From: an uncultured Collinsella sp.
GTDB lineage: Bacteria > Actinomycetota > Coriobacteriia > Coriobacteriales > Coriobacteriaceae
Length of the DNA stretch: 64,000 nt
Reading direction: 5' to 3'
Assembly (NCBI GenBank): GCA_900541175.1
Contig: UQIT01000011.1
Span: forward strand, 1 to 64,000
The notes below the pieces were generated by a model that was given only the letters and a program-made list of their open reading frames with translations, ran no database searches and had not been told where the DNA came from. Positions 35,928 through 45,292 of this stretch are shown here, piece by piece (the first letter of the stretch is position 1; the number at the start of each line of letters is the position of its first letter). Both the position numbers and the translations under genes were made by a program.

Positions 35928-36064
35928 GGGCCGCGTGCCCGCCCGCATTATATTTGATTGATCGCGAGTTCCGCACGCAAAGAAGGCCACTTAATGTGAC
36001 CTTCGTCTTGCGCAGGACTGCCCGAGCAGGCAATCAAATATATTGCGGGCGGGCACGCGGCCCC
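35928..36064 (+). repeat. cruciform element copy A
   Basis: Arms 35928-35960 and 36031-36064 pair with one mismatch (33 bp). The core (35961-36030) begins ATCGCGAGTTCCGCAC and contains the inner hairpin GAAGGCCAC-TTAAT-GTGACCTTC. Compared with the other copies it has CCCGAGCAGG instead of TAGAGCAGG at the core end. It ends eight bases before the stop codon of the next minus-strand gene. Confidence 0.85.
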
Positions 36065-36071
36065 GTCGGCT

Positions 36072-37277
36072 TTACGACAGCGCAATACCGCCGAGCCAGC
36101 CCCAACGCACGCCAGAGCCAGTGCCATAGAAGCTAATAAACGAATCGAGCGACTTAGACGTAATGGCACCCTCGTTGCTCATAACGATGCCGCCGCCAAC
36201 GTAGATACCCACATGACCGTAGATAAGGCCCGGAGCACCCGTGCCGCTGTGCGAGGAATCGGCCACGATCATGCCCACCTGCAGCGCCGAGCGGTCAGAG
36301 CTATAGCACCAGGCGTTAAACATATCGCACGCGTTACCGCCAAAGTAGCCAACGCCGGCGTTACGGAAGACATTGGTAACCCACGCCGCGCACCAGTTCT
36401 GACCCGGCGAAGGCGTGGAGTAGCATGCGTTGACGACGGCCTGCTGCTTACCCGAGCCGGCATTCTGCTGCGGAGTTCCCGGCGCATACGATCCACCACC
36501 CGAGCTCGAACCACCCGAGTAGGAATTGTTCTTGTTCGCGGCGGCCGCGGCAGCGGCAGCCTTCCTAGCGGCCTCCTCGGCCTGGGCGGCAGCGAGGATC
36601 TCGGAATCGCGCTGAGCCATGAGCTCCTTGACATCGTCGGAAAGACCGTTCAGCACGGTCTGGACTTCTTGCTGCTTGGCCTGCATATCCTGCATCTGAG
36701 CCGTCTGCTGGTCCTTGAGTTTCTCCAGGTCGGCCTTTTGTGCTTCGAGCTCGGTCTTCTGTGCGTCGAGCTCAGCCTGAATCGTCTGGATATCCTCGAT
36801 GGCATCGCGGTCGCTCTTGTTGATCTTCTCAACGTAATGCGCGTTGGCAACGAGCTCCTCAAACGAGCCAGAGGCCAGCAGCAGCGACAGGATGTTCGTG
36901 CCGCCGGACTTGTAGCTGGCGGCCACGCGATCGGAAAGGTCGTTGCGCTTCTTCTTGAGCTCGGCCTTCTTTTCATCGATCTGGGCCTGCGTGTCGTCAA
37001 TCTTGCCCTGGACATTCTCGATGTCGTTGAGGGTCTGGGCATTCTTGTTGGCCAGCGCCGCATACTCATTTGCGATGCTGTCAAGCTGGGCCTGAACCTC
37101 GTCGAGTTGGGCCTGGGCGGCATTCAGTTTATCGGTGGTTTCTTTGGAAGCCTCCGCCGCATGGGCGCGAGCGGGCAGGCCAAAAAGAACCGCCGCAGAA
37201 GCGGCGCCGAACAGAGCCTTGAGGGCAGTGCGGCGCGAGAGCTCCTGGGAAAGGATGGAATCGCTGTTTGGTGACAT
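36072..37277 (-). CDS. secreted coiled-coil protein with CHAP/NlpC-like domain
   Basis: A 401-residue predicted peptidoglycan hydrolase. A twin-arginine type signal (SRRTALKALFGAASAAVLFG, residues 14-33, cleavage after AHA) is followed by a long coiled coil (about 45-250, PcsB/RipA-like), a Ser/Gly linker and a C-terminal cysteine peptidase-like domain with Cys in QNWCAAWVTNVFRNAG and His in YGHVGIYVGGG. The coiled coil probably controls access to the catalytic domain, as in PcsB. A cruciform element lies at its 3' end. Confidence 0.82.
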   Translation of the reverse strand: MSPNSDSILSQELSRRTALKALFGAASAAVLFGLPARAHAAEASKETTDKLNAAQAQLDEVQAQLDSIANEYAALANKNAQTLNDIENVQGKIDDTQAQIDEKKAELKKKRNDLSDRVAASYKSGGTNILSLLLASGSFEELVANAHYVEKINKSDRDAIEDIQTIQAELDAQKTELEAQKADLEKLKDQQTAQMQDMQAKQQEVQTVLNGLSDDVKELMAQRDSEILAAAQAEEAARKAAAAAAAANKNNSYSGGSSSGGGSYAPGTPQQNAGSGKQQAVVNACYSTPSPGQNWCAAWVTNVFRNAGVGYFGGNACDMFNAWCYSSDRSALQVGMIVADSSHSGTGAPGLIYGHVGIYVGGGIVMSNEGAITSKSLDSFISFYGTGSGVRWGWLGGIALS

Positions 37278-37500
37278 ATGTACTCCGTTACATGTTTATT
37301 TATATGTCGCTCAACTCATACATATTAGCGTACATATGGCGCGTCCCAACGATTTCCACGAACGGCAGGAAACTACAAGGTCAGCGGCTCGTAAGCAAAT
37401 GCCAAAGATCAGGTTATGCGTACGCAAGCTCTTCTATGAGTACGTTAGCACAATCCTCTGCTTTTCCTACAGCGCACGATTTGAGTGTCCCTGCCTGCGC

Positions 37501-37506
37501 TATACT
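37501..37506 (+). promoter_or_regulatory. -10 element of galE
   Basis: TATACT preceded by GCGC, as in the gluQRS promoter. GATTTG lies 17 bases upstream as a weak -35. The start codon is 37 bases downstream. Confidence 0.5.
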
Positions 37507-37543
37507 CCCCTGAAGAAGTGTTCCTGATTCGATAGGAGACTAC

Positions 37544-38605
37544 ATGTCCAAAGCACTCGACCCCAAAGACACCTGCGTCCTCGTTACCGGTGGCGCCGGC
37601 TTTATCGGCTCGCACACCGTCGTTCAGCTGCTCGAGGGTGGCTACCAGGTCGTCATCGTCGATGATCTCTCCAACTCCAGCGCCGTCGCCGTCGACCGCG
37701 TCAAGACCATCGTGGGCGACAAGGCCGCCAAGAACCTCACCTTCTACGAGGCCAACGTGCTCGACCGCGATGCGATGAACAAGATCTTCGACACCCATCA
37801 GATCGACCGCGTCATCCACTTTGCCGGCTTTAAGGCCGTCGGCGAGTCGGTGAGCAAGCCCGTCGAGTACTATCACAACAACATCGAGAACACCCTGGTG
37901 CTCATCGACGTCATGCGCAACCATGGCTGCAAGTCCATCATCTTCTCGAGCTCCTCGACCGTCTACGGCGACCCGGACAACCCGCCCGTCACCGAGGAGG
38001 ATCCTAAGAAGCCCGCGACCAACCCCTATGGTTGGACCAAGTGGATGATCGAGCAGATCCTTATGGACGTCCACACTGCCGACCCCGAGTGGGACGTCGT
38101 ACTGCTCCGTTACTTCAACCCCATCGGCGCTCATCCGTCGGGCCTGATCGGCGAGGACCCCAAGGGCATCCCCAACAACCTGGTGCCCTATGTCGCCCAG
38201 GTCGCCGTGGGCAAGCTCGAGGCCGTTCAGGTCTTTGGCAACGACTACCCCACCCCCGACGGCACCGGCGTGCGCGACTACATCCACGTGTGCGATCTGG
38301 CCTCTGGTCACGTTGCTGCCCTTAATTGGATGAACGGCAAGACCGGCGTCGAGATCTTTAACCTGGGCACCGGCACCGGCACCTCGGTACTCGAGGTCGT
38401 CGCCGCCTTCTCCAAGGCTTGTGGCAAGGAGCTGCCCTACGTAATCCGCGAGCGCCGCGCCGGCGACATCGCTGCCAACTGGTGCGATGCCTCCAAGGCC
38501 GAGCGCATGATGGGCTGGAAGGCCCAGTACGACATCGCGGACATGTGCCGAGATAGCTGGAACTGGCAGAGCCACAACCCCAACGGCTTCGCCGACGCCG
38601 AGTAG
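37544..38605 (+). CDS. galE: UDP-glucose 4-epimerase
   Basis: Interconverts UDP-glucose and UDP-galactose. 353 residues, extended SDR. NAD motif VTGGAGFIGSHTVVQLLEGG (15-34); Ser/Tyr/Lys catalytic set in SSSSTVYGD and NPYGWTKWMIEQ; substrate region LLRYFNPIGAHPSG. AGGAG lies before the ATG. Monocistronic with a strong terminator. It feeds galactose into the glycogen-type pathway encoded downstream. Confidence 0.95.
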   Translation: MSKALDPKDTCVLVTGGAGFIGSHTVVQLLEGGYQVVIVDDLSNSSAVAVDRVKTIVGDKAAKNLTFYEANVLDRDAMNKIFDTHQIDRVIHFAGFKAVGESVSKPVEYYHNNIENTLVLIDVMRNHGCKSIIFSSSSTVYGDPDNPPVTEEDPKKPATNPYGWTKWMIEQILMDVHTADPEWDVVLLRYFNPIGAHPSGLIGEDPKGIPNNLVPYVAQVAVGKLEAVQVFGNDYPTPDGTGVRDYIHVCDLASGHVAALNWMNGKTGVEIFNLGTGTGTSVLEVVAAFSKACGKELPYVIRERRAGDIAANWCDASKAERMMGWKAQYDIADMCRDSWNWQSHNPNGFADAE

Positions 38606-38627
38606 CAAAAACCTACATACCGCTCTT

Positions 38628-38661
38628 GCCCCGATCTCACGTTGTGAGGTCGGGGCTTTTT
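38628..38661 (+). terminator. terminator of galE
   Basis: GCCCCGATCTCAC pairs perfectly with GTGAGGTCGGGGC, followed by six T's. Confidence 0.92.
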
Positions 38662-38713
38662 CATGGCATGTAACCATTCGCCGAAAATCGACCAACTTTT
38701 TTATCTTGCCTAT

Positions 38714-38740
38714 ACATGTTTAAACAACATGTTTTACAAT
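38714..38740 (+). promoter_or_regulatory. malQ operator and -10
   Basis: ACATGTTTAAACAACATGT (38714-38732) is a near-palindrome containing the TGTTTAAACAA site seen at the ABC and PTS-HAD genes. It directly precedes TACAAT (38735-38740), so a bound regulator would cover the promoter. Confidence 0.65.
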
Positions 38741-38825
38741 AGGCGTATCGGATCAGAACATCGGAGGCGGACTGCACATCCATCGGCAGGCCGACCCCAC
38801 AACAAGAAGGTTGGTGAGCGCATTC

Positions 38826-40331
38826 ATGGAGCGTGCAAGCGGCGTCCTCATGCCCGTCTCATCTCTGCCCGGACCATACGGAATCGGCGGCTTTGGCTGG
38901 AATGCCTACGACTTCGTCGATTTTCTCGCCTCGTGCAAACAACATTACTGGCAGATTCTGCCCCTTACGACGACCAGCTATGGCGATTCGCCCTATCAGT
39001 CGTTCTCGGCCCGCGCTGGCAACCCCAACTTTATCGACTTTGCCGAGCTTATCGAGGCAGGGTATCTGGAGCAGCGCGATATCGATGGCGTGTATCTGGG
39101 ATCCGACCCCAGCAATGTCGACTACGGTGCTATCTTTGGCGGCCGCCGTCAGATTCTCGACCGCGCCGCTGAGCGCTTTGCCGCCGACAAGCCGGCCGAT
39201 TTCGATGACTTTATCCAGGCCAACGAGGACTGGCTCATCCCCTACTGTGAGTTCATGACCGTCAAAGAGGAGTGCGGTCTCAAGGCGTTTTGGGAGTGGC
39301 CCGCGGAACTCCGCACCCGCGGCGAAGCTTCCGCCAAGGTCTGCGCCGACCATCCGGCGCGTATGCTCTACCACCAGATGACGCAGTACTTCTTCGATCG
39401 CCAGTGGAGCCGCCTCAAGGCCTATGCCAACGAGCGCGACATTCTCATCATCGGCGACCTGCCCATCTATGTCTCGCGTGACTCCGTCGAGATGTGGGCG
39501 ACGCCTGAGCTCTTTAAGATCGACGCCGCCGGCAATCCGGTGAGCGTCGCCGGCACGCCGCCCGACCAGTTCTCGGCCACCGGCCAGTACTGGGGCAACC
39601 CCATCTACGACTGGGACGCCATGGAGTCCGACGGCTTCTCCTGGTGGGAGGGCCGCATTCGCGCCGCCCTCGACATGTACGACGTCATCCGCCTGGATCA
39701 CTTCCGCGGCTTCGAGGCCTATTGGGAGGTGCCGTTCTCCTCACCCGATTCGTCCTACGGTTCGTGGACGCAGGGTCCCGGCCTCAAGTTCTTCAAGACG
39801 CTCGAGGAAAAGCTCGGCACGCTGCCCATCATCGCCGAGGACCTGGGCTTCCTCACCCCCGGCGTCATCGACATGCGCGACAACTCGGGCTTCCCCGGCA
39901 TGAAGATCCTGCAGTTTGCCTTTGAGGGCACCAACTCGTACTACCTGCCGCATAACTACATCGCCAACACCGTCGCCTATGTGGGCACCCACGACAACGA
40001 GACGGCGCGCGGTTGGTTTGAGGGAACGGCCACCCCGCGTCAGCGCGAGCAGGCAGCCCTGTACACCCATCAGCAGGCCGGCGAACCCATGGCAGATGCA
40101 CTCAACCGCACCATCGCCGCCAGCGTGAGCGACACGTGCATCTACACCATGCAGGACCTGCTCAACTTGGGCAACGAGGCGCGCATCAACACCCCTGCCA
40201 CGCTGGGCGGCAACTGGACCTGGCGCATGCTCGACGGCGCCATCACCCGCGAGCTCGAGCACAAACTCACCGACTGGACCGAGACCTACTTCCGCATCCC
40301 GTCGGAAGCCGAAATCGAGCTTCCTCAATAG
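38826..40331 (+). CDS. malQ: 4-alpha-glucanotransferase (amylomaltase)
   Basis: Transfers glucan chains between malto-oligosaccharides. About 501 residues, GH77. Start MERASGVLMPVSSLPGPYGIG at 38826; an upstream in-frame TTG (38811) is less likely. Motifs: substrate loop SYGDSPYQSFSARAGNP, nucleophile region DVIRLDHFRGFEAYWEVP, acid/base Glu in IIAEDLGFLTPGV and transition-state Asp in YVGTHDNETARGW. It works with the phosphorylase encoded downstream. Confidence 0.94.
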   Translation: MERASGVLMPVSSLPGPYGIGGFGWNAYDFVDFLASCKQHYWQILPLTTTSYGDSPYQSFSARAGNPNFIDFAELIEAGYLEQRDIDGVYLGSDPSNVDYGAIFGGRRQILDRAAERFAADKPADFDDFIQANEDWLIPYCEFMTVKEECGLKAFWEWPAELRTRGEASAKVCADHPARMLYHQMTQYFFDRQWSRLKAYANERDILIIGDLPIYVSRDSVEMWATPELFKIDAAGNPVSVAGTPPDQFSATGQYWGNPIYDWDAMESDGFSWWEGRIRAALDMYDVIRLDHFRGFEAYWEVPFSSPDSSYGSWTQGPGLKFFKTLEEKLGTLPIIAEDLGFLTPGVIDMRDNSGFPGMKILQFAFEGTNSYYLPHNYIANTVAYVGTHDNETARGWFEGTATPRQREQAALYTHQQAGEPMADALNRTIAASVSDTCIYTMQDLLNLGNEARINTPATLGGNWTWRMLDGAITRELEHKLTDWTETYFRIPSEAEIELPQ

Positions 40332-40379
40332 GAGCTACCGCGCCCGACCCCTCCCCACCGTGCGGACGCGCTTGCTTTT

Positions 40380-40420
40380 CCCGCGCGAGGCCACCCCAAT
40401 CCCCTCGCGCGGGCTTCTTA
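40380..40420 (+). terminator. terminator between malQ and glgP
   Basis: CCCGCGCGAGG (40380-40390) pairs with CCTCGCGCGGG (40403-40413), then CTTCTTA. The T-run is weak, so read-through into glgP is possible. Confidence 0.65.
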
Positions 40421-40459
40421 TGAATTGCAGACATGAAACAACCCATCACAGGAGAAAAC

Positions 40460-42727
40460 ATGCCCCAAATTAACCTCATGGAACTCGCCGAGCAGTCTTT
40501 TGGCACCTCGCTCGAGCAGCTCGACGACCGTCGCATTTACAAGCTGCTGGTCAAACTCGTGCAGGAGCGCTCCGCCGCCTGCCCGCTCAACAACGGCAAG
40601 AAAAAGCTCTATTACATTTCCGCCGAATTTTTGATCGGCAAGCTGCTCATCAACAACATGATCGACCTCGGCATCTACGACGAGGTTAAGGACCAGCTCA
40701 CCGCCGCAGGTCACGACCTCAACAAGATCGAGGAATTCGAGGTCGAGCCGTCACTCGGCAACGGCGGCCTGGGCCGCTTGGCCGCATGCTTCCTGGATTC
40801 CATCGCCACGCTGGGCTTGACCGGCGATGGCGTGGGCCTCAACTATCACTACGGTCTGTTCCGTCAGCGCTTTGTCGACAACCAGCAGAAGGCCGTCCCC
40901 GACGAGTGGCTCGGTGAGCAGGACATCCTAGTCGACGATGACCGCTCCTACACCGTCGAGTTCGGCGATTTTGCCGTTACCTCCAAGCTCGTCAACATCG
41001 ATGTGCCCGGTTACGGCCAGCCCACCAAGAACCGCCTGCGCCTGTTCGACCTGGCGAGCGTCGACGACGGCCTGGTCCCCGGCAGCTCCATCGACTTCGA
41101 CAAGACCGAGATCGCCAAGAACCTCACCTTGTTCCTCTACCCCGACGATTCCGACGAGCAGGGCCGCCTACTTCGCATCTACCAGGAATACTTCATGGTA
41201 AGCAACGCCGCCCAGCTCCTGATCGACGAGGCCATCGAGCGCGGCAGCAACCTGCACGATCTGGCCGACTACGCCGTGGTCCAGATTAACGACACGCACC
41301 CCACCATGGTCATCCCCGAGCTCATTCGCTTGCTCACCACCGAGCATGGCATCGAGTTTGACGAGGCCGTGACCATCGTACGCTCCATGGTCGCCTACAC
41401 TAACCACACGATCCTTGCCGAGGCGCTCGAGAAGTGGCCGATCACCAGCCTGCAGAAGGTCTCCCCTGCCATCGCCGACATTATCGTCAAGCTCGACGAG
41501 GTTGCCAAGGCCGAGCACGATGACCCGCGCGTCGCCATCATCGACGAGCACGACACCGTCCACATGGCCCACATGGACATCCACTTTGGCTTCTCCATCA
41601 ACGGCGTAGCCGCCCTCCACACCAAGATCCTGGAGGACACCGAGCTTCATCCGTTCTACGAGATCTATCCCAAGAAGTTCTCCAACAAGACCAACGGCAT
41701 CACCTTCCGCCGCTGGATCCATGGGGCCAACCCCGCGCTCGCCAGCCTGCTCGACGATGTGATCGGCACCGACTGGCGCAGCACCGGCGATCTGAGCAAA
41801 CTCGCCAAGTTCGCCGACGACAAGGACGTTCTTGAGCGCCTGGCCGCCACCAAGGTCGAAGCCAAGGCCATCATGCGCCAGTTCATGGCGCTCGAGCAGG
41901 GCGTGACCATTCCCTCCAACGCCATCATCGACGTCCAGGTCAAGCGCATCCACGAGTACAAGCGTCAGCAGATGCTCGCGCTCTACATCATCTGGAAGTA
42001 CCTCGATATCAAGAACGGCAACAGACCTAAGCACCCCGTCACCATCATCTTTGGCGGCAAGGCGGCGCCTGCCTACACTATCGCGCAGGACATCATCCAT
42101 CTGATCTTGACGCTGTCGCAGTGGATTGCAAACGACCCCGACGTGGCTCCCTACCTGCAGGTCGTCATGATCGAGAACTACAACGTCACCGCCGCCGAGC
42201 GCGTGATCCCCGCCGCTGATATCTCCGAGCAGATCAGCCTGGCCTCCAAGGAGGCGAGCGGCACCTCCAACATGAAGTTCATGCTCAACGGCGCCCTAAC
42301 CCTGTGCACGCTCGACGGTGCCAACGTGGAGATTGCCGAGCTCGTGGGCGACGAAAACATCTATACCTTTGGTGCCTCGTCCAAACAGGTCGAGCAGCTC
42401 TACGCCGACGGCGCCTATGACGCCGGTGCGCTCTACCGCAAGCCCGGCATTAAACTGCTGGTGGACTTCATCACCAACCCCGCCTTTATGGCGACCGGCA
42501 ACGCCGAGCGCCTGCAGCGCCTGCACGACGACATTAAGGGCAAGGACTGGTTTATGGCCCTGCTCGACATTGAGGAGTACATCCAAACCAAGGAGCGCGT
42601 GCTGGCCGACTACGAGGACCAGGACGCCTGGATGCGCAAGGCGCTCATCAATATCGCCAACGCCGGCACCTTCTCGTCCGACCGCACCATCTCCCAGTAC
42701 AACGACGAGATCTGGCACCTGAACTAA
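40460..42727 (+). CDS. glgP: glycogen/maltodextrin phosphorylase
   Basis: PLP-dependent release of glucose-1-phosphate from alpha-1,4 glucans. About 755 residues, GT35. AGGAGA precedes the start at 40460. N-terminal KKKLYYISAEFLIGKLLINN and EPSLGNGGLGRLAACFLDS; PLP lysine in EASGTSNMKFMLNGALTLCTLDG; glucose/phosphate binding HEYKRQQM region. The length is shorter than E. coli GlgP (about 815) and fits short Gram-positive enzymes. Confidence 0.95.
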   Translation: MPQINLMELAEQSFGTSLEQLDDRRIYKLLVKLVQERSAACPLNNGKKKLYYISAEFLIGKLLINNMIDLGIYDEVKDQLTAAGHDLNKIEEFEVEPSLGNGGLGRLAACFLDSIATLGLTGDGVGLNYHYGLFRQRFVDNQQKAVPDEWLGEQDILVDDDRSYTVEFGDFAVTSKLVNIDVPGYGQPTKNRLRLFDLASVDDGLVPGSSIDFDKTEIAKNLTLFLYPDDSDEQGRLLRIYQEYFMVSNAAQLLIDEAIERGSNLHDLADYAVVQINDTHPTMVIPELIRLLTTEHGIEFDEAVTIVRSMVAYTNHTILAEALEKWPITSLQKVSPAIADIIVKLDEVAKAEHDDPRVAIIDEHDTVHMAHMDIHFGFSINGVAALHTKILEDTELHPFYEIYPKKFSNKTNGITFRRWIHGANPALASLLDDVIGTDWRSTGDLSKLAKFADDKDVLERLAATKVEAKAIMRQFMALEQGVTIPSNAIIDVQVKRIHEYKRQQMLALYIIWKYLDIKNGNRPKHPVTIIFGGKAAPAYTIAQDIIHLILTLSQWIANDPDVAPYLQVVMIENYNVTAAERVIPAADISEQISLASKEASGTSNMKFMLNGALTLCTLDGANVEIAELVGDENIYTFGASSKQVEQLYADGAYDAGALYRKPGIKLLVDFITNPAFMATGNAERLQRLHDDIKGKDWFMALLDIEEYIQTKERVLADYEDQDAWMRKALINIANAGTFSSDRTISQYNDEIWHLN

Positions 42728-42755
42728 TTTCGCTTCCCTTACCCATCCTCCTGAG

Positions 42756-42790
42756 AAACGGAGTCGTGGCAACACGGCTCCGTTTTTTGT
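42756..42790 (+). terminator. terminator of glgP
   Basis: AAACGGAG and CTCCGTTT with inner CGTG/CACG pairs, followed by a T-run. Confidence 0.88.
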
Positions 42791-42828
42791 GCCCGTACGT
42801 TACCCTGCGACCCGACTCGACCAAACAA

Positions 42829-43044
42829 TCTCAATCTGTAACAACTACTCAACCAAAACGGTCCCAGCTGTTACAGATCGAGACATACCGGCCCCTCCCC
42901 TTGGGTTTATCTCAATCTGTAACATCTAGCAGCTGAAATTCACCTTTGGTGTTACAGATTTAGATGAAATGGTTAGCTCAGCGGAACCGTCTCGATCTGT
43001 AACATCTAACGTCCGAAATCAGCCTCACCCGTTACAGATCGAGA
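42829..43044. repeat. alternating inverted-repeat array, six 15-nt half-sites
   Basis: Half-sites with consensus TCTCRATCTGTAACA start at 42829, 42869, 42910, 42950, 42990 and 43030, in alternating orientation. Pitches are 40, 41, 40, 40 and 40 bases. Each pair forms a 55-nt hairpin (42829-42883, 42910-42964, 42990-43044). The five spacers are 25, 26, 25, 25 and 25 nt. The first, second and fourth look unrelated; the third and fifth share a TCTA start. No protein gene or cas gene is nearby. The function is unknown. Confidence 0.85.
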
Positions 43045-43071
43045 CAAACGACCGGTCAGACAGCCCCAACA

Positions 43072-43118
43072 CAAAGAAAGGCTCCCCTCTCGCCCAGTGG
43101 ACGGGAGGGGAGCCTTAT
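43072..43118 (-). terminator. terminator of the ABC ATPase gene
   Basis: AAGGCTCCCCTC pairs with GAGGGGAGCCTT; on the minus strand the stem is followed by TCTTTGTG. Confidence 0.78.
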
Positions 43119-43184
43119 ATGTGACCGCGGCAAAAGGATGGCAATACCGCAGTCGCCCAAAGGGAGGGCCTGGATGCACCGGGC

Positions 43185-44384
43185 CTAGATAAGGTTCTTG
43201 CCAGAGACCTTATCGAAGAGATGGGTCGCGTTCTTCTCGAACTTGAACCAGATGGTGTCGCCAGCCTTGAGCGCGCCCTTGGCCTCGAGGTCGACGACGG
43301 GAATAATCAGAACAAACTGGCCGTCGGGAGCGGTCACGTGGACATGCTCGGTCGAACCCATGAGCTCGGTCACCTCGACGGTACCCTGGAGCGCGCCCTC
43401 CTCGTCCTTGTCGGCAAGCAGAATCTGCTCGGGGCGCACGCCGGCCGCGATCTCCTTCACGTCGCCGCCGTCCCAGTTGAGAGCAAGCTGAGCGCAGGTC
43501 TCGGGGGCGAGCGCCACGTTCATATCCTCGGTCTTGACGGTAAAGCCGTTGCCCGAGCGCACCAGCTGGGCATCGAAGAAGTTCATCTGCGGCACGCCGA
43601 TAAAGCCGGCGACGAAGATGTTCGCGGGATGGTTGAAGACCTCCTGCGGGGTGGCGATCTGCTGGACGACGCCGTCCTTCATGACCACGATACGGTCACC
43701 GAGGGTCATAGCCTCGGTCTGGTCGTGAGTAACATAAATGAACGTGCCCTTGATCTCGTGGCGCAGCTTAATGAGCTCGGCACGCATCTGGTTACGAAGC
43801 TTGGCGTCCAGGTTGGACAGCGGCTCGTCCATCAGGAAGACCTTGGGGTCTCGCACGATGGCGCGGCCGATAGCGACACGCTGGCGCTGGCCGCCCGAAA
43901 GCGCCTTGGGCTTACGGTCGAGGTACTCGGTAATGCCCAGAATCTCGGCAGCAGAGCGAACCTTGCGGTCGATCTCGTCTTTGGGGACCTTCTTGAGCTC
44001 AAGCGTAAACGCCATGTTCTCGTACACCGTCATGTTGGGGTACAGAGCGTAGCTCTGGAACACCATGGCGATGTCGCGGTCCTTGGGCGCCACGTCGTTG
44101 ACGCGCTTGCCGTCGATGAGCACGTCGCCCGAGGTAATGTCCTCCAGGCCGGCGACCATGCGCATCGTCGTGGACTTACCGCAGCCAGAGGGGCCAACGA
44201 GGACGACAAACTCCTGGTCGTGAACGGTGAGGTTAAAGTCCTCCACCGCAAGCACGCCGTCCTCGGTAACCTTGAGGTTGTGCTTCTTCTCCTCGGTCTT
44301 CTTCTTTTTGCCAAAGAAGCCCTTCTTTTTGGACTCGTTGTTGGGATACACCTTCTGAACATGTTTGAGAACGATCTCGGCCAT
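43185..44384 (-). CDS. sugar ABC transporter ATPase (MsmK/UgpC/MalK type)
   Basis: Energises the CUT1 importer encoded upstream. 399 residues. Walker A VGPSGCGKSTTMRM, Q-loop MVFQSYALYPNM, signature LSGGQRQRVAIGRAIV, Walker B KVFLMDEPLSNLDA, switch His in YVTHDQTEAMTL, then a C-terminal TOBE regulatory domain. A Lys-rich insertion (KKKGFFGKKKKTEEKKH, about residues 19-35) splits the first beta strands and is unusual for MalK proteins. Confidence 0.93.
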   Translation of the reverse strand: MAEIVLKHVQKVYPNNESKKKGFFGKKKKTEEKKHNLKVTEDGVLAVEDFNLTVHDQEFVVLVGPSGCGKSTTMRMVAGLEDITSGDVLIDGKRVNDVAPKDRDIAMVFQSYALYPNMTVYENMAFTLELKKVPKDEIDRKVRSAAEILGITEYLDRKPKALSGGQRQRVAIGRAIVRDPKVFLMDEPLSNLDAKLRNQMRAELIKLRHEIKGTFIYVTHDQTEAMTLGDRIVVMKDGVVQQIATPQEVFNHPANIFVAGFIGVPQMNFFDAQLVRSGNGFTVKTEDMNVALAPETCAQLALNWDGGDVKEIAAGVRPEQILLADKDEEGALQGTVEVTELMGSTEHVHVTAPDGQFVLIIPVVDLEAKGALKAGDTIWFKFEKNATHLFDKVSGKNLI

Positions 44385-44452
44385 GTCTTTACCTTTCGAT
44401 ATGCGGCGCCACGCTGAGGGGCGCCGCAGAAACTTGCAAAACAGTTACGGCA

Positions 44453-45292
44453 TCAGCCCTTGACGGCACCTGCCACCACGCCGTCGATGATGTACTTCTG
44501 ACAGAGGATGTACATGATGACGATGGGGATAACGACCATCATGATGCAGGCCATCATGGGGCCGAGCTCGACGTGGCCGTAGCCGCCGCGGAAGTACTGG
44601 ATCAAGATAGGAATGGTCTTGTACTTGGTGGAGTCGAGCGTAAGGTAGGGCAGCAGATAGTCGTTCCAGACCCACATGGTCTCGAGGATGCCGACCGAAA
44701 GATAGGTGGGCTTCATGATGGGAAGGACGATCTTAAAGAACACCTGGACCGGGTTGCAGCCATCAATCATGGCCGCCTCCTCAATCTCGAGCGGAATGTT
44801 CTTTACAAATCCGGCGAACATAAAGACCGCCAGGCCCGCGCCAAAGCCGAGGTAGATAAAGCAGATGTTGAACGGCGTGTTGAAGCCGATGCGGTCCGCC
44901 AAATTGGACAGCGTGAACATGAGCATCTGGAAGGGCACGACCATCGAGAAGACGAACAGGTAATAGAAGAAGTTCGAGATCTTGCTGTTGACGCGCACTA
45001 CGTACCAAGCACACATGGAGCAGCACACCAGAATCAGCACGACCGACGTGACCGTGATGATGAGCGAGTACATAAATGCCGAGGCAAAGCCCTGCTCGTT
45101 AAGGGCGTGCATGTAGTTTGCGAGGCCGTTGAACGTCTCGGGCGTGAGCAGATCGAACGCCGTGGTGGTGCTGATTGCGGTCGCTTTCTTAAAGGAATTG
45201 AGCGCAATCATGAACACGGGGTAGATCCACGCGAGCGACAGAATCGTAAAGAAAATCGAGAGCGCGCGGTTGATAACCTTATCGCGTTTCAT
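44453..45292 (-). CDS. CUT1 sugar ABC permease (MalG type)
   Basis: 279 residues, six predicted helices. The EAA loop reads EIEEAAMIDGCNPVQVFFKIVLPIMKP, which contacts the ATPase. Its start shares one base with the stop of the preceding permease gene, so the two are coupled. Confidence 0.92.
   Translation of the reverse strand: MKRDKVINRALSIFFTILSLAWIYPVFMIALNSFKKATAISTTTAFDLLTPETFNGLANYMHALNEQGFASAFMYSLIITVTSVVLILVCCSMCAWYVVRVNSKISNFFYYLFVFSMVVPFQMLMFTLSNLADRIGFNTPFNICFIYLGFGAGLAVFMFAGFVKNIPLEIEEAAMIDGCNPVQVFFKIVLPIMKPTYLSVGILETMWVWNDYLLPYLTLDSTKYKTIPILIQYFRGGYGHVELGPMMACIMMVVIPIVIMYILCQKYIIDGVVAGAVKG

Larger units (their letters stand above)
42728..43184. other. convergent intergenic region of 457 bases
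   Basis: No gene. From left to right: glgP terminator (42756-42790), the alternating hairpin array (42829-43044) and the terminator of the ABC operon (43072-43118). Confidence 0.7.

Noticed and set aside
38811..38826. TTG start for malQ at 38811
   Set aside because: It abuts the AGAAGG sequence with no spacing; the ATG at 38826 matches the family N-terminus better.
42829..43044. CRISPR array
   Set aside because: Repeats alternate in orientation, are only 15 nt, and no cas genes are near. Kept as an unexplained repeat array instead.
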